From NCBI GenBank assembly GCA_019636335.1, contig JAHBXR010000013.1:1-64000 (forward strand): a stretch of DNA of 64,000 bases, in the 5' to 3' direction. The position numbers and the translations under genes were made by a program. This DNA comes from Pirellulales bacterium (GTDB lineage: Bacteria; Planctomycetota; Planctomycetia; Pirellulales; JAEUIK01). Below, piece by piece: positions 35,801 to 50,800 of the stretch; position 1 is the first letter of the stretch; every line of letters starts with the position of its first letter. The notes under the pieces are model-generated. The model saw nothing but the letters and a program-made list of their open reading frames with translations. It had not been told where the DNA came from and searched no databases.

Positions 35801-38800
35801 GAGCAGGCGCGGGACCGCGGCCAAACTTTTTTGCCGCGGCGAATGCCCCCCTTCTCTCGGCCCGCCCCCCGCGCCTCCCCCAGGCGGGGGCGTCTTTGGC
35901 GGTGGACTGACCTTGCTGCGATCCGCCGAGGCTCCCTATAATTCCGGGCGAAATGAGTCGACGGCACGCGTCGCGGGACGCGTTTTGGTGAAGTCACCTA
36001 TCCGCACAACCGATCTTTTCAGCAGATTCCTCGTTCGACCGCTTCCCGGAATGTTTTCTGGCCGGGATTCAGGAATCTCCCAATTCCCAACAACCCCCAG
36101 TTTGCCGTAGCAGGCGATCTATGATCCGTTCGCGCGCCATGCAGAACGCCCCTGCCGACCCCGTGGTGATTACCGGGATCGGCATGATTACCTCGGTCGG
36201 AGGAGATCGAGAGAGCGTCTGGCGGGCCGTACGGCGCGGCAAAAGCGGCATCCGCTCGCTGACGGGCATTCCCTACATCCCCGACGGCCTGCTCATCGGC
36301 GCCCCCGTCGACCTCGCGCCCGATCGTCCCCGGCGGATGAAGGTCATCGCCCTCAGCCGCATCTCGGCGGCCGAGGCCTTGCACGATTCAGGGCTCGACC
36401 TGTCGGCCATCGATCGCAGCCGTGTCGGCTGTGCCATCAGCGGCCACATGGGCGATACCGGCGAGATCGAATCGAGGTTCGATGCCGCGCACGACCAGCA
36501 CCACCTTCCCCGCGCCATTCCCTGGTGGGAGCAGTTCTTCCCCTGCACGGCGTGCGACGTGGTGGCCAATGAACATGGTCTCTTGGGCCCGCGCATCTGC
36601 CACTCCACGGCCTGTGCCAGCGGATTGATCGATATCCTTTCCGCCGTGCGCTCGATCGAAGATGGGCAATGCGACGTGGCCCTCGCCGGCAGTGCCGAGG
36701 CGATCCACCCCCTCTTTGCGGCGGGCTTTCTGCGAATGAACGTGCTCGCCCACCACGACGATCCCGCACAGGCCTGCCGCCCCTTCGATCGCGAGCGACG
36801 CGGCTTCGTGATGGGGGAAGGGGCCGCAATGTTCGTCTTGGAACGCCTGAGCCACGCCGTGGCGCGGCGGACCCGCATCTACGCCACCTTTGCCGCCGGC
36901 ACGATGGCCGGCGAGGCCCATCACGTCACGGGCCTCGACGAGGAATCGCACGTCCTGGCGCACGCCATTCAAACCACCTTGCGCAAGGCGCAGCTCGACG
37001 GACACGACATCGGCTATATCAACGTGCATGGCACGGGCACGCTGCAGAACGACGTCGCCGAGACGCGAGGCATCCGCCGTGCCCTGGGACGCGCCGCCGA
37101 TCAGACCTGCGTCAGCGCGACCAAATCGATGCTGGGGCACCTGGTCAACGCCGCCGGCAGCGTCGAATTGGCCATCACCACCCTGGCTCTCCGCGATGGA
37201 TTCGCCCCTCCCACGATGAACCTGATCAATCAGGATCCGGAGTGCGATCTCGACTGCATTCCTCTCGTCGGACGGCGTGGGCAGTATCAGCACGCCCTGA
37301 AACTCTCGGTGGCCTTCGGCGGACATATCGTCGCCGTGGCCCTCAATCGCTGGAACGCGGCCGACTCGGCCGCCAAGTTCCGTCCGGCCGCGGCTGCCTA
37401 GCCTATTCGCCGAGCGTCTTCTTTCGCCGTAGGATGTGGTGGTAATGCTGCGCGAAACGATGCGCCTCATCGCGCACGTACTGCAACAGCCGTAGCGCGT
37501 ACGAGTGCCGCGACAGCTTGAGAGGCTCCGACTCGCCCAGGCGATAAATTTCCTCCTCGCGCTTGGCCAGCGAGATCACCGTCGGCGGCCGGATGCCCAG
37601 CGACTCGAAGGCCGCCAGCCCAGCCGCCAGTTGCCCCTTGCCCCCGTCGATCAGCAGGATGTCGGGGAAGACCTCCTGGTTCTCGTCGAGCCGCTGGAAC
37701 CGTCGAGCGACCACCTCGTGTATGCTGGCGAAGTCGTCGATGCCGGCTACCCCCTGGATGCGATACCGCTTATAGCCCGGCTTGAAGGGGAGGCCGTCGA
37801 TGAATTGCACCAGGCTGGCCACGGTGTCCTGCCCACCGAGATGGGCGATGTCCACCCCTTCGATCGTGCGCGGTGTCTCGTCGAGCCCCAGCACCTTCTT
37901 CAAGCCCGCCAATCCCTTCTTGGGGTCGATATAAAACACCTCGGGCTGCTCGTGCGTGTCGAGCTCGCCGCGCTCGTCGAGCGTCTCGAGCATGCGGATT
38001 TCGTCGCGCAGTCGGGCCGCCTTCTCGAACAGCCGCTTCGACGCTGCCTCGGTCATCTCGTCCCGCAGTTCCGAAAGCAACTTGCTCTTGTGCCCTTCGA
38101 GAAACATCCGCAAGCGGCGAATATCGCGGCGATATTCCTCTTTCGAGATCCGCAGATTGCAGGGAGCCGTACACTGCTGGATGCTCGCCAGCAGGCAGGG
38201 ACGAAACCAGCGCCACTTTTCGTCCCCGTCCTCAATGTCCAGGCTGCACGTGCGGAACTTGAAGATCTTCTGCAGCACCTGGATGGCCCCGCGCAGGCTG
38301 CCCGCGCTGGCGAAGGGGCCGTACAACTTAGTCCCCCGTTCGCTCGGCTCGCGGGTAAACTCGACGCGGGGAAAGTCCTCGCGGGTGTAGATCTCGAGGT
38401 AGGGAAAGCTCTTGTCGTCCTTGAAGTCGGTGTTGTATTTCGGGCGGACATCCTTGATGAGCCGCGCCTCGATCAACAGGGCGTCCACTTCGCTATCGGC
38501 CTCAAGAAAGTCGATATCGGCGATCTCGCGTACCAACTCGGCCGTGCGACGTTCCTCGGCCGCCGCTTTGAGGAAGTAGCTCCCCGCGCGCGAACGCAGG
38601 TTCTTGGCCTTGCCGACATAGATCACGCGTCCCGCGGCGTCCTTCATCAGATAGACGCCCGGCGTGTGGGGGAACTCGCGCACCTTGGCCGCGGCCGCCC
38701 GGAACCCCAACGGCGCATCCTCGGCCAAGGCCTCGACCATCTCCTCGGCCGGCGGTAGAGGCTCGCGGGCTCCCTCGTTCGGCTCAGGCTGTTCGGCCGG

Positions 38801-41800
38801 GTCACTCACGCGCGCACATCCCTCGCTCGAAAACGCCCCTGGAAACAGCCCCGCTACATTGTAGGTCAGGTACCCCGTACCTGACACTTGATCGATTCGC
38901 CACGTCGAGCTTTGTCAAGTAGGGAGTCATGGGGTAGCACCGATCATTTTGCGGAGCCGGCTATCCACTCACTCGACGCACGTCGCAAAATAGTCGGTGT
39001 TGCGCCGCAACCAGAGGCATTGTGGCGATTCGCTCGCAATCGTGGCTTGGCCGCGCACCACACCTCTGGTCGCTGCGCGACACGGACGACATTCCGACTC
39101 GGAGTTCGACAGCTTGGAACGTCGCTCCGGAATATCGTCCGTGCTATCCATTCGATACGTTGCGCGTCCCGGGTAATCAGATCTTCTCCGCATACGCGGC
39201 GAGATCCTTTTCCAGGGCCTGGAATCGCGCGTCAAGTTCCTCGCGCGTGTCGTCGAGGTTCGCCAGCATCTCGGCCGGCTCGTAGGCGAACATGTAGAAC
39301 TTCACCTTCGGCTCCGTGCCCGAGGGACGCACGGCGATCGAGTTACCCGCCGCGGCCAGGTCGAGCATGACCATATCGGTGCGCGGTGCGTCGAGCGGTT
39401 GGCGCTCGCCCGACGGCAGAAGGACGACGCCGTGTTGGAAGTCGCGGACCTGTGCGACTTGGATCCCGCCCAGGCTCTGCGGCGGATTCGAACGGAAAGC
39501 CTGCATCAGGGCCGTCATCCGCGCCATCCCCTCCGAACCGGGCATCGTCTGCGAAACGGTTCGCTCGGCGTGATAGCCATATTGCCAGTAGAGCGCCTCG
39601 AGCTTTTCCCACAGCGTTTTGCGTTCGGCCTTGAGTTGCGCGGCCAACTCGGCCAGCAACAGGGCGGCCACGCCCGCGTCCTTATCGCGCGAGTATGTGC
39701 CCGCCAGAAAGCCGTGCGATTCTTCCGCCCCGAACAGGAAACGATCGGGGCCCTTTTCGTCCATCAGGCCGGCGATCCATTTGAAACCGACGGGCAAATC
39801 GCCATAGGTACGCACGCCATAGCTTTCGCCGATGCGGCGAATGATGTCGCTCGTGACGAGCGTCTTCACCAGGTAATGCTCGGGCGAAGTCGCGCCCGCC
39901 TTGCGCCGCGCTTCGCAGAGGAACTCGGCCAACAGCGCCGCGATCTGATTGCCCGTGAACGTGGCCCATTCGCCCCCCGCCTTGCGCGGCGCGGCGCAGC
40001 CCAATCGATCGGCGTCGGGATCGGTCGAGAGCACCAGGTCAGCTCCGATCTCTTTCGCCCGGACGATCATGGCGTCGAACGTGGCGGGATTCTCTGGGTT
40101 CGACACGTGACCAGGCACATTCGGGAAATCGCCGTCCGGCTGCGCGTGCGGCTCGAAAAGTTCCACGTCCTCGAAGCCGTCGGCCGCCAGCACGGGCAGC
40201 ACTGCCGACGCCCCCACGCCGTGCATGGGGGAATAAACCACCTTCAATTGGCGCGGGCCGGCCACGCGTTGCGTGAGCATCCCTTCGAGATAGACGCGGT
40301 CGACCTCTTCCTGGCAGTAGACGATGCGCCCTTCAGCTCGGGCCTTATCGAACGGAATCCGCTCGATCGTCTGGACCGCCATGACGCGCTCGATCACCCC
40401 TTTGTCGTGCGGCGGCAGGAGCTGTCCGCCGGTCGACCAGTAGGCCTTGATCGCGTTGTCCGAGGGGGGGTTGTGGCTGGCCGTAATCATGATGCCGCAC
40501 GAGCAACGCTTGTGGCGCACGGCCACCGAGAGTTCCGGCGTGCTGCGGTAGCCATCGAGGAAGTACACCTTGAAGCCGGCGGCCACTAGGATCTCGGCAC
40601 ACAATTCGGCGAAGTGCCGCGACTTGTGCCGCGTGTCGTAGGCGATCGCGCACGAGAGCTCGCTGGCGGCGTTGTTCTCGCGAACATAGTCGGCCAGCCC
40701 CTGCGCGCTTTCGCCCATCGTGCGATCGTTGATGGCATTCGTGCCGACCGGGTACATCTTGCCGCGGCGGCCTCCGGTGCCGAAGGGGATCACGGTCCAG
40801 AAGGCGTCGTCGAGGTGGCGCCAATGGGCCGCGCCGATGTCGGCCGCCACGCGCGGGGCGTACTCGGCGAACCGTGGCTCGTTGAGCCACTCGCGGATGT
40901 TGGCCGCCGCCGCGTGCGTCACCTGGCCGGCCTGCTCCGCTTGTTCGAGTTGGGTCAAAGCGGTCTGCCGATCGGCACTCGAGAGTTGCTCAGCCATCGT
41001 CGGGAAAACACTCGCTAGCGGCCACGAAACAGGGGAATCCAGGCAATTATTCTCCTGGATTTGGCACTCGCCACAAGGGGCGGCCAGCCTAAGAGAAGTG
41101 GCACCGCTCGGCCGGCCTGTGCTGTTCGATTTTGAGTACCCAGCAGTATGTGCTAGGGTCGCGAACTCGCCGTGTCGTGTCTGCTCGAAGGATTTGCTGG
41201 TTACGAGCACATCACAACCCGAAGCGTCAGCGAGGGGATTCCTGGAAAGAACGTCGACCGAGGCGCTCCCTCGCTCACGCTTCGGGTTAAGATTCGTCGA
41301 TAGCACGACTTCAAAAAACTTTTGCGAGGACTCCGGCTCAAACAGCAGGGACCTGCGGCCTGTGCCACTTTCTTATCGCCAGGGTTCCTAGCGAAGAAAA
41401 TCGCGAATGGCGTATACTTCGACGGCCAAACCTTCACCTTCCGCGGTACCGAGTGTAAGGACGAACTCCCTTGAGCGAGCCGATCATTAGTGTCTCGGGG
41501 CTGCGCGGCATCGTGGGAGACAGTCTCACCCCCGAGGTCGCTCTACGCTACGCCTGTGCCTTCGCCTCGACGCTCGAAGAGGGGCCGCTCGTCATCACGC
41601 GCGACGGCCGGGCGACGGGAGCCATGCTGGCCGAGGCGATTCACTCCGGCTTGATGGCGATCGGACGCGATACGATCGACGCCGACGTCTGCGCCACGCC
41701 CACCGCGGGCGTGCTCGTGCGGCGCTACCATGCCGCCGGCGGCATCCAAATCTCGGCCAGCCACAACCCGCCCGAATACAACGGCATGAAGCTGTTCGGC

Positions 41801-44800
41801 TCGCACGGATACGTCATCTCGGCCGCGGAAGGCCAGGCGGTGATCAACGCCTATCGCTCGCGCTCGCCGGCCTGGGTCGGGCATGCGCACGTCGGCAGCA
41901 CCGACGTCTGCGGCGATCCGTTCGATCGGCATCTCGAGCTGGTGCTCGCCACGGTCGATGTCGACCGCATTCGCGACCGCCAGTTTCGCGTCCTGCTCGA
42001 CTCGAATCACGGCGCCGGCAGCGAACTGGGCTTCAATCTGCTCGAGGTCCTAGGCTGCGAGGTCGAAGTGCTGGGCGATGTCGCCGACGGACTCTTCGCT
42101 CATACGCCCGAGCCGACCGCCGAAAATCTGCGCGAGGTCTTGCCACAGGTGGTGCGCATGGGGGCCGACGTCGGCTTTTGCCAGGATCCCGATGCCGATC
42201 GCCTAGCGGTCATCGATGCCGCGGGGAATTACCTCGGCGAGGAATACACGCTGGCGATGTGCGTCGATCACGTGCTGCGCCGCAATCCCGGTCCCGTGGT
42301 CACGAACTGCTCGACCAGCCGCATGAGCGAAGACCTGGCCGCCAGGTACGACGTGCCTTTCTTCCGTTCGGCGGTGGGCGAGGCCAACGTGGTTGGGCTC
42401 ATGCGGCAGGAGAGCGCCGCGATCGGGGGCGAGGGAAATGGCGGCGTGATCGACCCGCGCGTGGGCTTCGTGCGCGACAGCTTCGTCGGCATGGCGCTGT
42501 TACTCGACGCGATGGCCGCACGCGAGCTCCCCGTCGCCGTATTGGCCGCGGAGCTGCCCCGCTACGAGATGGCCAAGACCAAGATCACGCTCCCCCCGGA
42601 ACGCGTCGCCGCGGGGCTCGAACGACTGGCCGCGCACTTCCCCGACGCGAAGTCCGATCGTCTCGACGGCCTGCGGCTCGATTGGCCGGGCAAGTGGCTC
42701 CTGGTCCGGGCCAGCAATACCGAGCCGATCGTCCGCGCCATGTCCGAGGCCCCCACCCGCGCCGAGGCCGACCGGCTCTGTGCCGAGGCCGAGGCCCTGT
42801 TAACTCGTTAAGTCGCGAGTAACATCGGCACGCCCTTCGCGCGTAGAATGACAGTCCGCTGCTCCCCTTGCTGCCGGTGGTTCTTGGTGCGGACCCAATG
42901 GCACCCTCGGCCAAGGCGGCCTGAAAAGCCGCTAGACTGGGGAGATTTTCCCATTCCCGCTGACTTCGCCTGACGGAAAAGCCGATAACTCGCCCCACAC
43001 GGCTCATTGACACGTAAATGCCGTTTGGGAAGATGGGTTTTCCAGCGAAATGGCGCAGTCCAGCCCCACGCGCTAGCGCTACGGAGTCATACCAAAATGT
43101 CGCGCACGACCGTCACGGAACCGAAGCGGCCGACATCTAGCGCCACCAGCGCCAACCAAGGCACTGCCGAACCGCAGGCCGAGCTGGGCTATGTGCCCGA
43201 TCCCTCGCGGCTGCCCCCGCCCGAAGGCGTCGCCGGTCTCAAGATTCTGTGGCCCTATGTGATCGGGATCGGCGGCATGCACTTGCTGCTGCCGCTGGCC
43301 TTCTTCCCCTACTTCTTCAGTTGGACGGGGGTCGTGCTGGCCCTGCTGGGGCTCTATGTCTTTGGCACGCTCGGCATCAACCTCTGCTACCACCGACTGC
43401 TCACACACCGCAGCTTCGAATGCCCGCGCTGGCTCGAGCGCACCTTCGCCATCCTGGGCGTCTGCTGTCTGCAGGATGCTCCGGGCCGCTGGGTGGTCGT
43501 TCACCGCTTGCACCACCAGCATTCCGATGAACGCCCCGATCCGCACAGCCCCCTGGTGAACTTTCTCTGGGGCCACGTCGGCTGGCTGCTGGTGGCCAAT
43601 CGCGACGTCAACAACATGAACACCTACGAAAAATACGGCCGCGACATCTTTCGCGATCCGTTCTACATGGGCATCGAACGCAATCTGAACTGGTTGTGGA
43701 TCTACGTCGCCCACGTGGGCGTCTTCTATCTCGGTGGCTTTTTCGCGGGCTGGGCCATGACGGGCGATTGGCTGGCTGGCGTCCAGTTCGGATTGAGCCT
43801 GGTGGTCTGGGGCGTCATCGTGCGCACGGTGGCCGTGTGGCACATCACCTGGAGCGTCAACTCGGTGACCCATCTGTGGGGCTACCGCAATTACGAGACG
43901 GACGAAAACAGCAAGAACAACTGGTTCGTGGGCCTGGTGAGCAACGGCGAGGGGTGGCACAACAACCATCACGCCGAGCAGCGCGCCGCGGCGCACGGAC
44001 ATCGCTGGTGGGAGTTCGACGTCACCTACCTCACGATCTGGCTCCTCGAGCGAGTCGGGCTTGCCCAGGAAGTGGTCCTGCCGCGATCCTGGTCGGCCGG
44101 GAAGAAGTCTTGACTAGTGGGTAGTGACTATTGGGCAGCGGCACAGGCCGCCGGCCTGTGCGTAGGTCAGGTACGCCGTACCTGACAATGTTTGGCGCGG
44201 CCAACTCGATCGATTGTCAGGTACGGAGTACCTGACCTACAAGAATCTGACGCTTCGCATTTCGATAACCGGTTTTCGCAACGCTTCAAATCTCCTATGC
44301 GCGAACGCCCTTCGGTCGTCATCACCGGCGTCGGCATAGTGAGTCCGCTCGGCATCGGCCGCGAGCGTTTCTGGCAATCGATCGTCTCGGGCCGCAGCGG
44401 CGTGGCCCTGGTCAAGGCGTTCGACTCGATCCATCTGCCCGCGCGCATCGCGGCCGAAGTGCGTGACTTCGAGCCCAAGGAATTCGTTCGCCCACGCAAA
44501 TCGCTTAAGGTGATGGCCCGCGACTCGCAGTTTGCCGTGGCGTGTTCGGACCTGGCCCTGGCCGATGCCGGCATCGCGGCCGGGCAACTCGACCCCGATC
44601 GCTTCGGGGTCGTGCTGGGCGCGGACCGCCTGCGCAACGAGCTGACCGAGTCGGCCCCCACCTACCATGCCTGTGCCCCCGAGGGCACGTTCGAATACGA
44701 GCGCTGGGCCACCGACGGATTCTCGGCGATGTATCCGCTGGGATTCCTCAAAGTGCTGCCCAACATGCCGGCCTGTCATATCTCGATCCTGCACGATGCC

Positions 44801-47800
44801 CGCGGCGCCAACAACACGTTGCACCAGGGAGAACTCTCCACGTTTCTGGCCGTGGCCGAGGCGCAGCGACTCATCGAACGTGGCGGCGCCGACGTCGTCA
44901 TCACGGGGGGCGTGAGCTCGCGCATGCACCCCATCGATTATGTGCGCCGCTGCCTCACGCTCGAGATGTCGCACCGCAACGATCGACCGGAACTGGCCTC
45001 CCGCCCCTTCGACCGCGAGCGCGATGGTCAGGTGTTCGGCGAAGGGGGGGCCGTCTTCGTGCTCGAAAGCGAGGACCACGCCGAGGCCCGACGCGCGAAG
45101 ATCCTGGGCCGAGTGCTTGGCTACGGCGGCGCCTGCGAACCCCTGCCCCCCGCCGGCCCAATCACCGGCGTCGCGATTGCCCAGGCGATCCGCGCGACCC
45201 TGGCCGACGCAAGGATCAGCCCTGCCGAGTTGGGACACGTCAGCGCGCACGGCCTTAGCACGCGGCACGACGATCGTGTCGAAGCGGTGGCGATTCACGA
45301 AACGCTGGGGGACGTGCCCGTCTTGGCGCCGAAGAGCTACTTCGGCAACCTCGGCGCGGCGGCCGGGGCCGTCGAATTGGCCGTGAACCTGTTGGCGCTC
45401 GAGGCCGGGGTCGTGCCCCCCACGTTGAACGTCGAGTGCGTCGCTCCCGAGTGCCCGATCGACGTCGTGCGACACCGCTCCCTCGCGGGACGACCGGCCA
45501 CCGCACTGCTCCTCAGTCACACGGCCGAAGGTCAATCGGCCGGCCTGCTCCTCGCCGGCGCGTAGGCCAGGTACTCCGTACCTGACAACATTTGACGTGG
45601 CCAACTCGAACAAGTGTCAGGTACGCGCGTACCTGACCTGCTTCTACTTCATCAGCTCGGCGACCTTGGCGTCGATCGCTTCGGCCCAGATCTCGTAACC
45701 TTGCGGGCTGAGATGCAGATAGTCGGGCATGATCTCCTTGGTGAGCGTCCCATCCTCGGTGAGAAACTTCGGACCGATGTCGAGATAGAAGACCATCTTG
45801 TCGTCAGCCACCTCCGAGGCGAGCTGGCTGGCCTGTGCATTCTTCTCGCGCTGCGGATTCGGCTTCTCGCCGCGCGGGAAAATGGCCAATAGCAGCACCT
45901 TGGTCTCGGGCAGCTTCTCGCGCAGCTTGGCGACAATCGCCTTGATGCCGTCGGCGATTTCCTCGGCCGTGTTGTCCGTGCGGTTCGAGTTGTTCGTACC
46001 GATCATGACCACCGCCAGCTTGGGTTGGATGCCGTCGATGTTGCCGTGATCCAACCGCCACAGCACGTGCTGCGTGCGGTCGCCGCCGATCCCCATGTTC
46101 GCCGCGTTGCGCGGGGCGAAATATTTCTGCCACACCGCGTTGTTGTTCCAGCCCTGGGTGATCGAGTCTCCCAGAAAGACCAGGTCGATATTCCCCTCTT
46201 GCGTGCGTTTGTTAATCGCCTCGTGACGCACCATCCAATTGCCGTCGCGGGGCTCGGGCGAGACGGCCGAATGCTCGGCCGCCTGGACGATCGGACCGAG
46301 GGTCAACAGGGTGAACAGGCAAAAGGTCAGGCTGGAGCGCGGCACGGTGGGGACTCCCGGTTGGTGGTGAGGTTTCTGGGGGCTGGGCCGGCAAAGGGGA
46401 CGCCGTGTCGTGCCCAGCGGGGGGATTATGAGCTTAATAGCTGGCACGTGGCCGTGGAAGCTTGGGCGTGCTAGAATCGTGGCACCAACCCTGCCACACG
46501 CTTGCTTTGCACTTTTTCGTGGGGCTTGCCCCCTTACTGGCAACCTAGACTTGAGAGCGGCGCGCACCCTCGTGGGAACGCACCGTTCGGCTGCGCACCG
46601 GGAGGTCTTATTCCAGCACTGCCATGAGCCAGTCCAAAAAGCGTGTCGGCATCCTCACCAGCGGCGGCGATTGCCCCGGTTTGAATGCCGTCATTCGCGG
46701 CGTGGTGAAAGCGGCGGATCAACTCGGCTACGAGTGTGTCGGCTTTCTCAAGGGTTACGAGGGGCTCGTCGACCCCGTCTGTTACATCCCCCTGACGCCC
46801 AAGAATACCTCGGGCATTCTCACGCAGGGGGGCACGATTCTCGGCTCGACCAATCAGGGTCGCTTCGCCGCCAAAGTGGGCGCCGACGATAAGCTCGAGA
46901 TCGAACACGAGCTGCTCGAAAAGGTGAAGACCACCGTCGATCAGTTATCCCTCTCCGGATTGATCTGCGTCGGTGGCGATGGCTCGCTCACGATCGCCGA
47001 CCAGTTCCACAACTTCGGCATCCCCGTCGTCGGCGTGCCGAAGACGATCGACAACGATCTCTCCTCCACGGCGTACACGTTCGGCTTCGATAGCGCCGTG
47101 GCGTGCGCGACCGACGCCCTCGACCGGCTCCACACGACCGCCGCGGCCCACGAACGCATCATGGTGCTCGAGGTCATGGGACGCCACGCCGGGTGGATCG
47201 CCCTGCACGCAGGGATCGCCGGCGGCGGCGACGTGATCCTCCTGCCCGAGATCCCCTGGACCTTCGAACACGTCTGCCACAAGATTCTCGACCGCGAGAC
47301 GAAGGGCCGGCGCTTCACGCTCCTCGTCGTGGCCGAAGGCGCCGAGCTACCCGACGGCAACCTGGTGACGGTGGGCCCGGCCGGAGAACGCCGCCAGGCG
47401 CGCTTGGGGGGCATCGGTCACGTCGTAGCGGGCGAGATCCAGGCCCGATTGCATCGCGATGTGCGCTGCGTCGTGCTCGGCCACTTGCAGCGAGGCGGGA
47501 ATCCCACCACTTTCGACCGCGTGCTGGCGACACAATTCGGCGCGCATGCCGTCCGGCTCGTCCATCACAAACGCTACGGCGAGATGGTCTGTTTCCGACC
47601 GCCCCATATTGAAAGCGTGCCCATCGCCGAAGCGGCGGGCAAGCTGTCGATGGTCGATCCCAACGGCTCGTGCGTGCAGGCAGCCCGGGCGCTGGGCATC
47701 AGCTTCGGCGATCGCTCGGCCACGGAAAGCCCCTTCCACATGTGCCAGGCCGACCCCGTCTCCGCTGTGTCGAACGGCGAACTGAACGGCGAAGCCAGCG

Positions 47801-50800
47801 CCGACTTCGTGGCGGCGCATGGAACATTTTGACCGGGGCGGTGTTCCCGATCAAAAAAGCCCTCGCTCGCGCCTCTCGATGTTGCGCTGAACAACACCGG
47901 GAAATACACTGCGGCGGGGTAGCACCGATCATCTTGCGGAAAAAACTCTCCTTTTGAAAGAAGCAGAAGTCGCAAGATGGTCGGTGTCGCGCAGCGACCC
48001 GAGGAACGAGCAACCGCTCAACCAAGAATCTTCGACAGAAGGGCCGTCTATCAATCCTCTTGTCGCTGCGCGACACGGACGATTTTCCGAACCTACAGGG
48101 GGAGCGGCGTGCCGAGGTGTTCGGCGCGGGCTTGTTCTAGCAGCCAGACCCCCAGGGCGACGTCCTCGATCGCCATGCCGACCGATTTGAAGAGGGTCAC
48201 GCTGTCCGCCTTGCGGCGGCCGACGGCGCGGCCGACGACCACTTCGGCGAGATCGACGGCCCGCGCCCAGTCGAAGATGCCCTTCTCGAGCGCATCGCGG
48301 AAATCGCCTGCCTCGCGGCGGCAGGCCTCGACGCTGTCGCAGACGACCGTATCGGCGCGGCGCACGGTATCGGCGTCGATCTCGGCGCGGTTCCACCAGT
48401 TCGACCCGACCGCGGCCACGTGTGTCCCTTCGGCCAGGCAATGGCCGTCGAAGACCGGCTCGCGGGCCGTCGTGGCGGTGACTACGATAGGCAGATCCTC
48501 GGCGGCGTCCTGGGGGCGATCGACCGGCGTGACGTCGATTTCCAGCCGATTCGACATGCGGTCGGCAAACGAGGCGCGGTTTTCTGGCTTGCGGCTGTAG
48601 ACGAAGGCCTGCTTGATGGGGCGCGTGACGCACAGGGCGGCCAGTTGCGTCTCGGCCTGAAAGCCGGTGCCGAAGAGTCCCATCTCGGCGGCATCGAGGG
48701 GGGCCATGGCCGCTGCCGCCACGCCGGTAGTGGCGCCGGTGCGCAATTGGCCGAGCCGGTTGGCCTCGATCAGGGCGGCCAACTCGCCGCTAGCCTGCGA
48801 GTAGAGCGCGAGATGAAAACGCGCTCCGCCACGGACCGTGGCGTAGAGCTTGGCCCCGGAGTAGCCCAGGTAGTCGGCCGAGGCGCTCATCGCGTGCAAC
48901 ACGCTCGTCTGCCCGACGGCGCGGACGCGCGGCACGTTCGTGGCTTCGCCCGCGGCGAGTCGGCGGAAGGCCGCCTCGACCAGGTCCATCGCACGGCGGA
49001 TGTCGAGCAGCCGACTGACTTCGGCCTCGGTGAGAAACAGCGCAGCCATGCTCGCTCCTTCCGATTCGCCTGCGGTTTACACGAACGGCAGCAGTCGATT
49101 CTAACGTTACTTCTCCAGCTCAGCGATGCGTTTGAAGTCGTCTTTCAGCGAGCGGTAGAGTTGCTGGTAGAGTGGGAAGCCACGGTCGTAGTATTTCGCG
49201 GCCGGCTTTTGAACCGGTGTCTCCTTGACGACGCGAATGGTCGCCGAACAGGCCTCTTCGACGTTTTTGAAGGCGCCAGCCCCGACCGCGGCCAACAGGG
49301 CCACGCCGTACGCCGGCCCCTCCTCAGCGTTGATCGTGACCACCTTCTGGCCGAAGACGTCGGCCTGGATCTGACGCCAGAGGGGACTCTTCGAGCCTCC
49401 CCCCGAGGCGCGAATCTGACGCACGGGCACGTCCAACTCGCGGATGATCGCGAGGCTGTCGCGCATGGCGTAGGCCACCCCTTCCATGATGGCACGCACC
49501 ATGTGGCCCCGCGTGTGGGCCAAGGTCAGGCCGACGAAGCACGCGCGGGCGTCGGGATCGGCGTGAGGCGTCCGCTCGCCCGCCAGATAAGGCAGGAAGA
49601 TCAGTCCCTGGCTGCCGGGAGGCAGTTCGCGGGCTTCATCGTTCAGCGTGTCGTAGGGATCGCGTTTGGTTTTCTTCGCCGCCGCGATCTCGGCCTGGCA
49701 GAGCTTGTTACGGAACCACTGCATGCAGCCACCGCCAGAAAGACTCACCCCCATCATGTGCCACTTGCCGCGAACGGCATGGCAGAACGTGTGCAGCCGG
49801 CCGAGGGGATCGATCTTCACGTCGTCGCTGTGGACGAACATGATCCCCGACGTGCCGATCGACGTGGACAGCGTGCCCCGGCTGACGATGCCATTGCCGA
49901 CGGCGCCCGCGGCGCAATCGCCGGCGCCGCCGACGACGAGACAATCAGCCGTCAGGCCGAGGGTCTTGGCGGCCTCCTTCGTGAGTTTTCCGGTAACCTC
50001 TTCCGACTCGTAGCAGGTGGGCAACAAGTCGAGATCGAGTTCGAGCGCGGAGAGCAGAGGCTGCGACCACTGGCGTTTCGCGACGTCGAGCAGCAGCATG
50101 CCGCTGGCATCGCTGACATCGGTGGCGTACTCGCCCGTCAGTCGCCGGCGGACGTCATCCTTGGGCAATAGCACCTTGCGCGTCTTATCGAACTGCTTCG
50201 GTTCGTTGTTGCGCAGCCAGAGGATCTTCGGCGCGGTGAAGCCGGTCAGCGCCGGATTGGCCACGAGCTTGATCAGCTCGGCACGTCCCCCGACGCGGCG
50301 TTCCATCTCGTCGCATTCGGCGGCGGTGCGTTGATCGTTCCACAACAGCGCGCGGCGAATGACGCGGTCGTTCTTGTCGAGAAAGACCGAGCCGTGCATT
50401 TGTCCCGAGAGACCGATCGCGCGGACATCGGCCGGCTTGAGCTTGGCCTTGCGCACCACGGCGCGGATCGTCTTGACGGTGGCATCCCACCAGTCTTGCG
50501 GCTCCTGCTCGCTCCAAAGGGGCTTGGGGTGGTACGACGGGTAGAGCGACGTGGCCTCGGCCAGGATCTTGCCCGTGGGCGTAATGGCCAGGGTCTTCGT
50601 GCCGGAGGTGCCGATATCGATGCCGAGAAAGACGCTCATGGATGCTTGTTCCCCTGCGGATTCCCTGCCACGTACCCGAGCGGCACGCGTGGCGGGATTG
50701 TACTCTCCGCAGGGAGACAATTGAACCGTGGCGAAGGGGCGCGGAACGCGTCCTGCCTTTTGATGGACGCGTCGACCCGTGAACTTACAGGCCGGTGTTC